Positions 14,366 to 14,535 of a stretch of DNA of 14,535 nt are shown here, one piece after another (within the stretch, counting starts at the first letter, position 1; every line of letters starts with the position of its first letter). Where the stretch lies: positions 1-14,535 of the forward strand of contig CANKYC010000025.1 of NCBI GenBank assembly GCA_947487845.1, read 5' to 3'. The translations under genes were made by a program, and so were the position numbers. Under the pieces are notes generated by a model, which did not search any database, was not told the DNA's origin, and worked only from the letters and a program-made list of their open reading frames with translations. Source of the stretch: Rickettsiales bacterium (GTDB taxonomy: Bacteria > Pseudomonadota > Alphaproteobacteria > Rickettsiales > UBA1997).

Positions 14366-14500
14366 GGTGATTATCCCTTAAGACACAATAGATGTCACCC
14401 TGAGCTTGTCGAAGGGTGATTTAAGGCTTCGATCTTAGAATCACCCTTCGACAAACTCGTGGTGACATCGAGTTTTTTTGTGTCTTAAGGGATAATTACC
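14366..14500. repeat. 135-bp palindromic element, copy C
   Basis: This is the second near-identical copy. Its outer ends, GGTGATTATCCCTTAAGACA and TGTCTTAAGGGATAATTACC, are almost perfect inverted complements. Inner arms are GTCACCCTGAGCTTGTCGAA and TTCGACAAACTCGTGGTGAC. Copy B differs in its right end (GTGAATCAAGGG instead of GTGTCTTAAGGG), where copy C keeps the better palindrome. Confidence 0.9.
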
Positions 14501-14525
14501 TTATTTTTAATTACCTTATTTTTAG
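14501..14525. repeat. 15-bp tandem repeat after copy C
   Basis: TTATTTTTAATTACC (14501-14515) is followed by a partial second unit TTATTTTTAG. As at copy B, the unit ends in the terminal bases of the element (AATTACC). The remaining ten bases to the window edge show no feature. Confidence 0.75.
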
Positions 14526-14535
14526 TTATATCGAA

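Noticed and set aside
1..14535. tRNA, rRNA or ruvC genes
   Set aside because: None was seen on either strand; the gaps are short and filled mostly by repeats.

Overview
The window looks like a stretch of chromosome from a low-GC, Gram-negative alphaproteobacterium, most likely an intracellular symbiont or pathogen in or near Rickettsiales/Holosporales. This is an inference. It rests on AT-rich sequence, closely packed housekeeping genes (ruvA, ruvB, lipB, htpG, xerD) with alphaproteobacterial-type motifs, many short palindromic repeats between genes, a broken small gene, a transposase remnant, and a large protein with a eukaryote-like ubiquitin-protease signature plus ankyrin-like repeats. 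No ribosomal RNA or other phylogenetic marker is present to settle the taxonomy.

Layout. Positions 1-175 hold the C-terminal end of a transposase and a terminator-like hairpin. Positions 173-4793 are a minus-strand block read ruvA, then a palindromic repeat, then ruvB, then a 944-residue protein whose start codon overlaps the ruvB stop (ATGA). Positions 4832-5503 carry lipB on the plus strand, divergent from ruvA. Positions 5500-7524 hold two unrecognised minus-strand genes (322 and 282 residues) separated by a 134-bp palindromic element that also supplies the stop codon of the 282-residue gene. Positions 7612-9504 are htpG, followed by a decayed DUF1328-type membrane gene and a bidirectional terminator. 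Positions 9841-10254 encode a small lipoprotein, divergent from an LpxR-type lipid A deacylase (10379-11395), which converges on a periplasmic M48 metalloprotease with a TPR-like tail (11401-12813). A possible one-helix membrane protein (12841-13062) and xerD (13166-14161) follow. The right end (14166-14525) holds two near-identical 135-bp palindromic elements separated and followed by short tandem repeats.

How the genes work together. RuvA and RuvB form the Holliday-junction branch-migration motor, and XerD resolves chromosome dimers. LipB begins protein lipoylation. HtpG is the Hsp90 chaperone. The LpxR-like enzyme and the M48 protease act at the outer membrane.

The standout is the 944-residue protein. 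It carries every hallmark of a ubiquitin-specific protease (USP, peptidase family C19): an NxGxxCWxN cysteine box, a QQxDxxEF box, a GGHY histidine box and a WxxYDDS aspartate box. However, the cysteine box lies after the histidine and aspartate boxes instead of first. The simplest reading is a circularly permuted USP domain in a candidate host-directed effector.
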